NCBI RefSeq assembly: GCF_003268775.1
Contig: NZ_QLSU01000016.1
Span: 1 to 64,000, forward strand
Direction: 5' to 3'
Length of the DNA: 64,000 bases
Source: Paraburkholderia unamae
Lineage (GTDB): Bacteria > Pseudomonadota > Gammaproteobacteria > Burkholderiales > Burkholderiaceae
Under the pieces are notes generated by a model that saw only the letters and a program-made list of their open reading frames with translations, made no database searches and was not told the origin of the DNA. How positions within the stretch are numbered: position 1 is the stretch's first letter; each line of letters opens with the position of its first letter. Positions 26,393-34,494 of this stretch are shown here, one piece after another. A program made the translations under genes and the position numbers.

Positions 26393-27731
26393 CGGGGCGA
26401 GCGATCTGAAAACCATGGAAATCCGGAACCTCATCGCCTGTCCCGATTGTGATCTGCTGCTGTCGCGACCACTTCGGACCGGGCAGACGGGAATGCACTG
26501 CCCCCGCTGCGGGGCGAGCATCGCCAGCACAGACATGGCGCGGCTCGATCGCGTCCTGGCGCTGGCGCTCGCAGCAATGATTACTTTCTTCATCGCACAG
26601 GCATATCCAGTCGTCGAGCTGGAGATGGGTGGAATCACATCGGCCACTACCCTGACAGGGACCGTTTGCGCACTCTGGCTTCAAGGCATGTGGCCACTCG
26701 CTGTCCTAGTCGCCTGCCTGACCATCGTGATTCCGTTTCTCGATCTTGCCGCGGTTCTCTACGTTACCGCACCTGTGCGCCTTGGCGTGGTTCCTCCCGC
26801 GTTTTCAGCGGTACTGCGTGTGCTGCAGTTCGTGCGGCCGTGGGTCATGATCGAAGTCCTGTTCCTCGGGGTCGTTGTTACTGCAACGAAACTTGCCAGC
26901 CGTGCATACGTCACCCCGGAGACCGCCCTCTTCGCGCTTTGCACGCTGCCGTTCATGCTCGCAGTCGTCATGGCATTCGAGCCGCGGGCCCTCTGGCACA
27001 TCCGCGAGACACGGGATGCGCGCGCGCACGATGACCTGCCGGGGCCGCCCACGACCGTGTCCGCCTTGGCCCCAGCGTCCGCGATGGACCTGGGGCTTGT
27101 TGCGTGCAGGACCTGCGACAGTGTTGCCCGTCGGGAGTCCCATGAGTCCAGTCGCGGCATGCCCTCCGCCCCGCAAGCGCGCGCGGCTGCGCAGCAATGC
27201 GCCCGTTGCGGAGCCAGGATGCATCCCAGGAAACCGGACAGTCTCATGCGCACCCAGGCTTTACTGGTCGCCGCCGCAATCATGTATCTGCCTGCAAACC
27301 TGTTGCCTGTTCTTCATACCGTGACAATGCTTGGCTCGAAGGACGACAGCATCATCAGCGGCATTGTTCATTTCTGGCGCAGTGGGGACTGGGCAATTGC
27401 GACGATTGTCTTCGTCGCGAGCTTCGCTTTCCCGCTACTCAAGCTCGTCGCGCTCGCGTTCCTCGCCTGGACAGCGGGTGGTGCGTCGCGCGGCCAACCG
27501 TTGGTGGGTACGAAGTTGTTCCGGGTCGTTGAGCGGCTCGGCCGCTGGTCAATGCTCGATATTTTTGTCATTGCGCTTACGATCGCGCTCGTCAATTTCA
27601 GGTCTGTCGCTTCTGCGACGTCGGGCTGGGGCGCGGTCGCCTTTGCAGCCGTGGTCCTGTTGACGATGACAGCCACAATGCAGTTCGATCCACGGTTGAT
27701 CTGGGACGCTCATGCCGGCCCACACTCGTGA
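26367..27731 (+). CDS. pqiA: PqiA-like inner membrane protein
   Basis: 454 residues with two PqiA repeats, each preceded by a rubredoxin-like zinc site: CPDCD with CPRCG near the N-terminus, and CRTCD with CARCG in the middle (about residue 250-290). About eight TM helices are seen. PqiA is the inner membrane partner that feeds lipids into the PqiB tube. The start may be 26367 (overlapping the small ORF) or 26415 (MEIRNLIACPDCD); the latter fits the family N-terminus equally well. Gene order differs from E. coli (pqiABC): here DUF3313, pqiB, pqiC, small ORF, pqiA. Confidence 0.9.
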   Translation: MRRTRLKPDGASDLKTMEIRNLIACPDCDLLLSRPLRTGQTGMHCPRCGASIASTDMARLDRVLALALAAMITFFIAQAYPVVELEMGGITSATTLTGTVCALWLQGMWPLAVLVACLTIVIPFLDLAAVLYVTAPVRLGVVPPAFSAVLRVLQFVRPWVMIEVLFLGVVVTATKLASRAYVTPETALFALCTLPFMLAVVMAFEPRALWHIRETRDARAHDDLPGPPTTVSALAPASAMDLGLVACRTCDSVARRESHESSRGMPSAPQARAAAQQCARCGARMHPRKPDSLMRTQALLVAAAIMYLPANLLPVLHTVTMLGSKDDSIISGIVHFWRSGDWAIATIVFVASFAFPLLKLVALAFLAWTAGGASRGQPLVGTKLFRVVERLGRWSMLDIFVIALTIALVNFRSVASATSGWGAVAFAAVVLLTMTATMQFDPRLIWDAHAGPHS

Positions 27732-27802
27732 CTGCCCCAATTTTCGGCCCTGCCAGTCCGATGCCGATGGCGACAAACACCGGGCCCGCACCGCGCACTA
27801 CC

Positions 27803-28387
27803 CTAGGCTGACGGCGCCTCAGGGGCACTTCGACTCGTCCACGACGGCTCATCGAGCAGGCGTTCGAAAAGCCGTTCGCGCTCTTCCGACGACAGCGGTG
27901 ACAGTCCCATCAACCCGGTAAAGGCCATGCCAACTGCTGCCGCCCAACGCAGCACCGCGATATCGCCATCGGGTGATTCCTTGCGAACCTCGGCAAGATC
28001 AGCAGCGTGTGCGCCCCGAATGGTTTCCAGGAGTTCCGGTGCCTGGACCAATGCAGCCAGTACGGCACGATTGGCAGAATCTGGTTGGCGGGCAGTTTCA
28101 CGCATCACGGCAATCTGCGCGAGCAGCACCGGCTCCTTTACCGAAACATCGCAGGAATTCACGTAGCCCACTGCGAACTCTTCAAGGGACCGCCTCTGGA
28201 ACTCCAGCAATGCCAGCAGGATTCCGTCCTTTGTGCCGAACTGATGGAGAAGCCCCCCCTTGCTGATGCCGCTCTCGCGGGCCAGTGCGTCGAAGGTAAG
28301 TGCGTTGAGGCCATCCCTCGAAAGGATGGTCAGAGCGGCTTTGAGGGCCGTGTTTCGGGAACGTTCTGAGCGGGTCGCGTTATCCAT
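27803..28387 (-). CDS. TetR family transcriptional regulator
   Basis: A 194-residue TetR-type protein. The N-terminal helix-turn-helix is LTFDALARESGISKGGLLHQ, followed by FGTKDGILLALL. The C-terminal effector domain ends with a GLMGLSPLSSEERERLFERL segment that is shared with the neighbouring TetR. It is the second of two tandem paralogues transcribed towards the pqi operon. It converges on pqiA (72-base gap). It probably binds the AAACCGNCNNGACG palindromes upstream of the DUF3313 genes, alone or with its neighbour. Confidence 0.9.
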   Translation of the reverse strand: MDNATRSERSRNTALKAALTILSRDGLNALTFDALARESGISKGGLLHQFGTKDGILLALLEFQRRSLEEFAVGYVNSCDVSVKEPVLLAQIAVMRETARQPDSANRAVLAALVQAPELLETIRGAHAADLAEVRKESPDGDIAVLRWAAAVGMAFTGLMGLSPLSSEERERLFERLLDEPSWTSRSAPEAPSA

Positions 28388-28459
28388 TATTGGCGGCTCA
28401 TTGGAATGTCTGGTGTCAGTTGCAATTTCCCTTTTGGGACCTCATCGGCTGTCGCAGTA

Positions 28460-29053
28460 TCAGTTGCCGTCCGGTACCTTGATGAACTGCGTCCATGCGC
28501 CACCGTCAAGCAGTCGGTCAAACAGATGGGCGCGCTCTTTGTCCGACAAGGGGGAAAGGCCGAACAGCGCATACAGTGCGAGGCCCCATGCCGCCTCCCA
28601 GCGCAACAGCGCGAGTTCAGGATCGGCGGCCTCTTCCCTGATCTGCCGGACGTGCCCGGCGAATCGTTCCCGGATAAACGCCATAGGGCTCGGGTCATCC
28701 ACGAGGATTGAAAGGACTGCCCGCGCAGGTGAGCGGTTCTCGTCCACCATCTGGCGCAATGACGCAATCTCGAGTGACAGCATTTGCTCTGGTGCATCCT
28801 TGGAACGCGAATGCAGATAGTTGCGCCGGAACTGCTCGAAACTGTCGTTGCGATATTCGAGTACGCCCTTGAACAGATCAGCCTTCGAGCGAAAGTGATG
28901 GGTGACGGCCCCCTTGCTCAGGCCTGATTCCCGCGCGACAGCCTCGAATGTCAGCCTCGCCGTCCCATCCCGGGCGAGGACGGTCAACGCCGCCTCGATA
29001 ATCGCTTTGCGGGTCTGTTCTGAACGCTCTTGCCTGGCCAAAGTCTGTCCCAA
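28460..29053 (-). CDS. TetR family transcriptional regulator
   Basis: 197 residues. The helix-turn-helix is LTFEAVARESGLSKGAVTHH, followed by FRSKADLFKGVLEY. The C-terminal domain resembles the adjacent TetR (GLSPLSDKERAHLFDRLLD). The start is uncertain: the annotated codon is a TTG with a poor ribosome binding site, and a second TTG lies four codons in. It is transcribed divergently from the DUF3313 gene at 29368, with three putative operators in between, so autoregulation is likely. A recent tandem duplication with the next gene is evident from the shared architecture. Confidence 0.88.
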   Translation of the reverse strand: MGQTLARQERSEQTRKAIIEAALTVLARDGTARLTFEAVARESGLSKGAVTHHFRSKADLFKGVLEYRNDSFEQFRRNYLHSRSKDAPEQMLSLEIASLRQMVDENRSPARAVLSILVDDPSPMAFIRERFAGHVRQIREEAADPELALLRWEAAWGLALYALFGLSPLSDKERAHLFDRLLDGGAWTQFIKVPDGN

Positions 29054-29156
29054 AAGTTATGGAGGGCTGGAATGGCGCGATCGAACGTGCCCTGCTTCCA
29101 GTAGCCCACTTGCACAATATCGGCATCCTGGACCGGGAGTATACGGCCCCCTAAAA

Positions 29157-29174
29157 AAACCGTCCAGACGTTTC
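29157..29174. promoter_or_regulatory. Putative TetR operator C
   Basis: AAACCGTCCAGACGTTTC; left half identical in pattern to operators A and B. It lies about 100 bases upstream of the TetR gene on the minus strand. Confidence 0.65.
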
Positions 29175-29231
29175 GTATTCTCTGTTTCTCGTGCTAGACT
29201 GCGCTCCAGTCGTTCACCTTGCATAGAACAA

Positions 29232-29249
29232 AAACCGTCTGGACGGCTT
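29232..29249. promoter_or_regulatory. Putative TetR operator D
   Basis: AAACCGTCTGGACGGCTT; 75 bases from operator C start to start. Midway between the TetR and DUF3313 genes. Confidence 0.65.
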
Positions 29250-29293
29250 TTTATGAGCGAGGACAGCCGAGATTTCCTGGAGTCCTGTAGATC

Positions 29294-29311
29294 AAACCGT
29301 CCAGACGCCTT
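29294..29311. promoter_or_regulatory. Putative TetR operator E
   Basis: AAACCGTCCAGACGCCTT; 62 bases from operator D start to start and 56 bases before the DUF3313 start at 29368, where it could overlap the promoter or transcription start. Confidence 0.65.
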
Positions 29312-29367
29312 TGTTCATGACGCTCACTGTTTCCATTGCCACCGTGCCATCTCTCATCGGACCCAAA

Positions 29368-30030
29368 ATGACAAACACCAAAAATGTTCGCCACCTGCTG
29401 TTCGCGCTGTCGGTTCTCTCGCTGGCAGGTTGTGCCGGCGTTCAACCCGTCGCCTATTCCGGCATCCCGTCGTCTTCGTACCTGAAGGCGAATGCCCACG
29501 ACGATACGGGACACATTCCGTATAACTACTCGACGACGGTGAACTGGCAAGGCTACTCCAGGGTAATCGTCGACACGGCCACGGTCTATAACGGTGCTGA
29601 CAGCCAGTTCGGCGAGATGAGCAATGACGACAGGGCAACGCTGGCCACTTACCTCCAGAAGTCTTTCACACAGAAACTCGTGACGAGATTTGCCTCGACT
29701 ACGCAGCCCGGCCCGGGCACGCTCCGCATCAAGCTGATCCTCACGGGTGCCGAGACCACGACACCCGTCGTTGGTCAGTTCACACATTTCGACATCGGCG
29801 GAAACGTCTATAACGGTGTGCAGGCCGTTCGCGGCGGTAAGGCGATGTTTGGCGGCTCCGTTTCGTACGCAGTCGAGATTTATGACGCGTCGAACAACAA
29901 GCTTTTGAACGCGTATGTAACGAGGCAGTATCCAAACGCCATGAACCTGGTCGCGAGCTTTGGCTCACTCGGTGCCGCGAAAGCAGGGATCGACAAGGGC
30001 GCCGACGCGCTGGTCGCTCAGCTCCGCTAA
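29368..30030 (+). CDS. DUF3313 family lipoprotein (paralogue)
   Basis: 220 residues. The signal peptide MTNTKNVRHLLFALSVLSLA is followed by GC, a good lipobox (LAGC). The mature part parallels the 23125 lipoprotein: YSGIPSSSYLKANAHDDTGH, YSRVIVDTATVYNGADSQF and RIKLILTGAET, ending AGIDKGADALVAQLR. ATG 29368 was chosen because it begins the signal peptide directly. It is transcribed divergently from the tandem TetR genes. The outer membrane location and any role in envelope stress are inferred from the paralogue's linkage to Pqi. Confidence 0.85.
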   Translation: MTNTKNVRHLLFALSVLSLAGCAGVQPVAYSGIPSSSYLKANAHDDTGHIPYNYSTTVNWQGYSRVIVDTATVYNGADSQFGEMSNDDRATLATYLQKSFTQKLVTRFASTTQPGPGTLRIKLILTGAETTTPVVGQFTHFDIGGNVYNGVQAVRGGKAMFGGSVSYAVEIYDASNNKLLNAYVTRQYPNAMNLVASFGSLGAAKAGIDKGADALVAQLR

Positions 30031-30148
30031 GCAAGGACACTCATCGCGCGCAAGGCGGATCATTCGCGTGTGAGCTACTGCGCGCGCAAAGCCCCCCGTG
30101 CAGGGCATTCAATTTCGCAGGTCAACAGGTCGGCTGACGGAGCGTTCA

Positions 30149-30406
30149 ATGTCTGGAATCGCATCCCTCTTCACAGTGCCCCTCCCTTTGCCCGTTATGG
30201 TGGCGCTGGTGTTCGTTGTCGCTTATCTGCTGGTTGGCATTCCGCTTCATTTCCTTGCCGGTGCCGAAGCACGCGACATTTGGGGGGCGTGGGCCGGACT
30301 GTTCGCCGGCCTGATTTACATCGTGGTCTTCATTGACTTCTATCCTGAAGCGCACGATGTAACCACACATCAAACGGCCGTTGCGCAGCAAGCACAAGAA
30401 CAATGA
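30149..30406 (+). CDS. Small two-helix membrane protein
   Basis: 85 residues. Two hydrophobic helices are visible (VMVALVFVVAYLLVGIPLHF; GAWAGLFAGLIYIVVFIDF), followed by a short polar tail rich in Gln. ATG 30149 follows GACGGAGCGTTCA. The second helix and the following FYPEAHD resemble the end of the helix pair in the protein at 31057 (GAIAGLIAGLSYF, LPESDA), so the two may be distant paralogues. The function is unknown; it may belong to the same envelope-stress set as the DUF3313 gene 118 bases upstream. Confidence 0.65.
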   Translation: MSGIASLFTVPLPLPVMVALVFVVAYLLVGIPLHFLAGAEARDIWGAWAGLFAGLIYIVVFIDFYPEAHDVTTHQTAVAQQAQEQ

Positions 30407-30697
30407 CTCAACCAGTAAATCTCCAACGCTCACGCATTTTTATTCTCTACCTCTCCGTATCCGGGAAGGCACCGCGGCCGCATCGCCAGGCCAGAAAATG
30501 AGCTGGCAGGTTATACGTTGCTGGCTCAGGTGGGTGGCAGACAAACTATGGCGGATGGTGCTCCGCATATATCGGCTAATAGTTGGCCAACTTTGATTCA
30601 ACCGCACTGAAGACAAATCTGCGTCTGCTGGGCTCCTCGTCTTGAAGGCCAGTTGATGTGAAGGCATGCAGTTAGGCCCAGTTCGACGACGCTATCC

Positions 30698-31000
30698 ATG
30701 CGGGTAATTTTCACGATGAATTCTTCCTCCGAACTCCAACCCGGCACCGCGCGGATTTCCCGCCGCCTACTGGTTTGCACAATCCCGGTACTCACGGCCC
30801 TCTTCTGTGTGCTCGTTACCACGATGGTATTTTCAGGCGAAGTGCCAGGACTCACTGAAGGATTCCCATCCACCAGCAATATCGACGTAGATAAGAATCA
30901 GGCTTCATTGAATCACTCTGAATATCAACCCGAGAATTCTGTCGGTATTAAATATTTCCGTCGATCTGCGATGATCGGGACTCTAACGCAAAGAAGCTGA
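30698..31000 (+). CDS. Hypothetical single-pass membrane protein
   Basis: A product of up to 100 residues (94 if ATG 30716 is used). One TM helix (VCTIPVLTALFCVLVTTMVF) preceded by Arg residues, then a polar, probably periplasmic, tail. No ribosome binding site is convincing and codon use is less biased than in neighbouring genes, so it may not be real. It lies in a run of small envelope proteins. Confidence 0.4.
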   Translation: MRVIFTMNSSSELQPGTARISRRLLVCTIPVLTALFCVLVTTMVFSGEVPGLTEGFPSTSNIDVDKNQASLNHSEYQPENSVGIKYFRRSAMIGTLTQRS

Positions 31001-31056
31001 GTGCATTTTCCATCACTGTGCGGCCAGATTCCTACCGCAAAGACAAACGCAGAGAG

Positions 31057-31398
31057 ATGGCATACATCATCGGTCAAGAGGTCGGCGCGATTCTCGACCT
31101 GTTTTCGTCGAGTGCGTCGACGATCGGGATACTAGCGGTAGCCGTCGCATTTCTATCGCTGATAGCGGCATCTATTTACCTCTTGCGACGTGCGGAATCC
31201 TTTGACGTTTTCGTAGGCGCAATCGCAGGACTGATTGCAGGTCTCTCCTATTTTGCCCTTGCGCTTGTAACACTTCCTGAAAGCGATGCCCGCGCAATGC
31301 ACTCGACAGGTTCGCCGACATCTCGCGTTGATGCACACACAAGCCCGATAGCCTTGTCTGGTGAAGGGAAACATGGTCGATGCAAGACAAGACACTAA
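31057..31398 (+). CDS. Small two-helix membrane protein
   Basis: 113 residues. TM helices are IGILAVAVAFLSLIAASIYL and VGAIAGLIAGLSYFALALVT; the tail from about residue 80 is polar. ATG 31057 (after CGCAGAGAG) was preferred to 31018, which would add a charged leader. The GAIAGLIAGLSYF segment echoes the 30149 protein. No family was recognised. Confidence 0.6.
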   Translation: MAYIIGQEVGAILDLFSSSASTIGILAVAVAFLSLIAASIYLLRRAESFDVFVGAIAGLIAGLSYFALALVTLPESDARAMHSTGSPTSRVDAHTSPIALSGEGKHGRCKTRH

Positions 31399-31477
31399 GC
31401 GCTATTTGTTCCTGGTTGTTTCGAATCCGGTTTGCACAAGCAAAAAAGCCGCTTGCGAAGTTATTTGGAGGTAAGTA

Positions 31478-31834
31478 ATGAGAAGCCTGCGAGCCAGCCT
31501 GACCCTGTCAATCGCGTTCACGTGCATGCTGGCAGGGTGTGCTGAGACTGTGACCGAAAATGAAATCAAACCAGAGAGCGCGTCAGAATTCACACTCGGC
31601 GCGACAACTCAGCAATACGTAATCTGGAAGCTGGGAACCCCATCGTCAACAACCACCCTACCTGACGGATCAACGTTTCTGGTTTACGCCTTCACGGGAA
31701 AACCGCCATTTTGGGACAGGGTGATGTCAAATTTCGGACCGTATGCAACGACAAATGTACGCAGAACCACGATCAGTTTTCTTTTTGGACCGGACGGGAT
31801 TCTCAAAAAATCAGATACCGTTTCATATCAATGA
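31478..31834 (+). CDS. Small lipoprotein, OmlA/BamE-like
   Basis: 118 residues. A lipoprotein signal peptide (SLTLSIAFTCMLAGC; lipobox LAGC) is followed by a compact domain with FTLGATTQQYVIWKLGTPSS and TTLPDGSTFLVYAF. This is the LGxTxxQVxxxLGxP-type pattern of the SmpA/OmlA fold, though shorter than BamE and clearly different. The ATG follows TTGGAGGTAAGTA, a strong site. It is probably in the outer membrane facing the periplasm. It is the last of the small envelope genes after the DUF3313 lipoprotein. Confidence 0.75.
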   Translation: MRSLRASLTLSIAFTCMLAGCAETVTENEIKPESASEFTLGATTQQYVIWKLGTPSSTTTLPDGSTFLVYAFTGKPPFWDRVMSNFGPYATTNVRRTTISFLFGPDGILKKSDTVSYQ

Positions 31835-32363
31835 TCGCCTGTACGAGCTACGGGACACATGTGCCGTTGACGCTGACTTATTTCCGCCCTCCATCCGCAT
31901 GTGTGATCACTGTCAGTTGCAAGCGCACCGACGCCGTTCTTTTTCAGGATTTCCCTACCCTCGTTTCAGCTAATCCTTCTTTATCCCTGTGACATTCCCG
32001 CCATAATGAAAAGTTCACGCCTGCGCTCCCGCGTCGAAGTCTCGGCGCTGTATCGTGTTCCGGACAAACGGCGTCTGCACATCGGCCAAAAGCCTGAGTC
32101 GCAACTGGGAGCCACGATGCTGCATGGTGGATCGGTGCCCCGTTCCGCGGGACCAAAAGTACGCCTTCAATCGCAACGAATGTATGGCGCCCGCCGATGA
32201 ACGCCGTCTCAATCGCGGATGTCCTTGCAGCCGCACGCACCGCAAAGTCGATGGCACGTGCATCGGTCAGAAGTGCAGTGAGAATTCGCCGGCGCTCAGT
32301 CAGTACGAATCGGCTGCCAAATAAAGGTGCGGCCTACGCCCTACGATCCGGGATTTGATCACT
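31835..32363. other. Gene-free stretch, one doubtful Cys-rich frame
   Basis: No well-supported gene. A plus-strand frame from a GTG at 32055 to 32324 has nine Cys and high GC at third positions, but there is no ribosome binding site and no recognised family; it is treated as a possibility only. Confidence 0.45.
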
Positions 32364-33071
32364 ATGCGTATCGCGGTTCTCGATTATGACGCTGGCCAGT
32401 CGCAATTCGTCTACGAAGCGCTGACCGCCGCCGGCCACGACTGCCATGTATTTGCCGAGGGCCGCGCGCTGATTCACCGGATGCAGCGGGAAGCTTTCGA
32501 CCTCGTGATGCTCGACTGGAACATCGTTGACATTCCGGGTGATGCTGCGCTTGCCTGGATCCGCAATAACGTCGACTCGAATCTCCCTGTGCTTTTCATG
32601 ACAAGCCGCACGCGCGCGCCGGACGCTTTCTATGCGCTGAACGCCGGCGCCGATGACTACGTCATCAAACCGATCGCCGCCCCCCAGCTGCTCGCGCGCG
32701 TCACTTCGCTTTTGCGCCGGACTTGCCGGCAGGAAGCAGCGGCGACGTCGTATCAGTTTGGTGAGTACCTGTTCGATATTCAGGAGGGTAAGCTTTTTCG
32801 CCACGGCACATGCTTACCTGTTACCCGGAAGGAGTTCCAGCTCTCACTTCTACTCTTTCGCAATCTTGCGCGACCGCTATCGCGAGCTCAAATCCGCGCG
32901 GCGGTCTGGAAGCAGCTGACTGACATTCCCACCCGTACGCTCGATACACACATTTCCACCGTACGAGTCAAACTCGACCTTCGGCCAGAGAACGGCTATT
33001 GTATCGTCCCGATTTACGGCTACGGCTATCGCCTCGATAAGCTTGATCCACCCGCGATGGGCTCGTCATGA
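32364..33071 (+). CDS. OmpR/PhoB family response regulator (orphan)
   Basis: 235 residues. The receiver domain is at about 1-120, with acidic residues in VLDYDAG, the phospho-acceptor Asp in VMLDWNIVD, Thr in FMTSRT and Lys in VIKPIA. The winged-helix DNA-binding domain is at about 135-230 (LPVTRKEFQLSLLLF; RTLDTHISTVRVKL; YGYGYRL). The loop after the acceptor Asp reads DWNIVDIPGD instead of the usual LxLP. ATG 32364 begins the first strand directly. No histidine kinase is adjacent; the nearest is the orphan at 9-10.4 kb. Confidence 0.88.
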   Translation: MRIAVLDYDAGQSQFVYEALTAAGHDCHVFAEGRALIHRMQREAFDLVMLDWNIVDIPGDAALAWIRNNVDSNLPVLFMTSRTRAPDAFYALNAGADDYVIKPIAAPQLLARVTSLLRRTCRQEAAATSYQFGEYLFDIQEGKLFRHGTCLPVTRKEFQLSLLLFRNLARPLSRAQIRAAVWKQLTDIPTRTLDTHISTVRVKLDLRPENGYCIVPIYGYGYRLDKLDPPAMGSS

Positions 33072-34494
33072 ATGCGCGGCAGATCCTGCAGAGTCGATCG
33101 TGTCAACGCATCTTCTGTCCGAATTGGATGCGCCGTACCCTGAGCATAAAACACAGGCATCGGAACTGCGGCCCTCGTCGGCAATAGCGGCCTTGGCACG
33201 CAGATGCCCGGCAAGCTTTCCTTCGCACACGAGATGTGACGGACCTGTCTTTCACGATCAATCGCAACGGCCTGTCTAGCCACAAATTTTTTCTGCGTGA
33301 GCAGCTGAAGTTTTCTCCAGAAATCCACACAGAACATCGCTATTGTGATAATCCTTCTTATCTCGCTCCTGATGCGGGTGCTGGCTCGGAAGCCAAGAGG
33401 AGTCTCGCGGCCCAATTACATAGGATTACGAATGTTTTGATTGCCTTTGAAGAATCCCCGGCACCTCTCGTTTTGAACCCTGTCATCGACAAGTGCCGCA
33501 TCGTGAATGAAGCCGTCGTAGGTTGAGACTGGAACCAGCGTTGGGGGCGAAACATCCCGATACTGCCGCACGGTGCTCGGAGATCCGCGAGCGCTCGCGA
33601 AGCTTTTCGGCAACCTCCGTGGGCGCTGCCCCACCCGGCCCGGAGACAGGGATTGTGCGGACTTTGCCGTTTGCTGGGGAAAATCGCGTCAGACCGTTAG
33701 TCGCAAATCCTGCCCGGTCGATGCGGTGCGTGACAGCTGAGGGGGTTTTGACAGTCGGCCTCTAATGTCAATTTATAGCCAGTCCTTCGCGTGCATCGAA
33801 CCCCAAAAGCCGTCTGTTGGAATGGTACACGACATATGCACCGCGCTTGAGCAGGTGCAGAGCAACCAATGCTTTCGCCCTGGAGACCGGCAGCGCGCAA
33901 TCCGGACCTAGGTATCCAGCGCCCCACGGACGGCTCGCCCACTCGGGCGACCCATCGGCGCCTTCAAGTGGGCTTCGGCGACTTTCAGGTCGACCGTCGC
34001 TCCGAAGCTTTGCCAGATATCGAATCGCAATGGAGCTATCCGGAGGTGAGTAGACCCGGGGAGTTGCACCCCGAGTCTCTCGCAGAACCGAACGCGAATC
34101 TCTCGTATCCGTAGAAGAAAGCAAAGTTGTCACTTCGGAATTTGTAGTGTTTGGATTCTTCTCTCCGAATTGACGATTTTATTTGCATCACAACTCGCGC
34201 TGTCCGGCATGACTCGTCTGGAGAAGCTTCTCAGCTTTCTCGATGCGACCGGTAAGTGGGACCGGATTCTTCCCTTTGCCTTCAGTGGCGCCGTAATGGC
34301 CGCGATCGCTCCTTACCGCTTCATAGTGAGGCGCAATGTCAGCGCCCGGATAGCATTCGATCAGTGCCCTGAGAGGCAACGCAATGAGGTCATCAGTGCG
34401 GATGCTCGAGAGCGCACCGCCGTAGCGGCCGTTCGGCCTGCGGATGGCGTCACGGATCTAAGCGTTCCTCATCTCGCGCCCGCTGCGTGGCGAT
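33072..34494. other. Long gene-free stretch
   Basis: About 1.4 kb with no supported gene. Several frames of 70-135 codons exist on both strands but lack ribosome binding sites, recognisable motifs or consistent third-base bias. They include a minus-strand frame 33768-34133. It may be a degraded region. Confidence 0.5.

Noticed and set aside
33768..34133. Minus-strand frame of 121 codons in the 33-34.5 kb gap
   Set aside because: The GTG start has no ribosome binding site and no motif is recognisable; composition is close to that of shadow frames.
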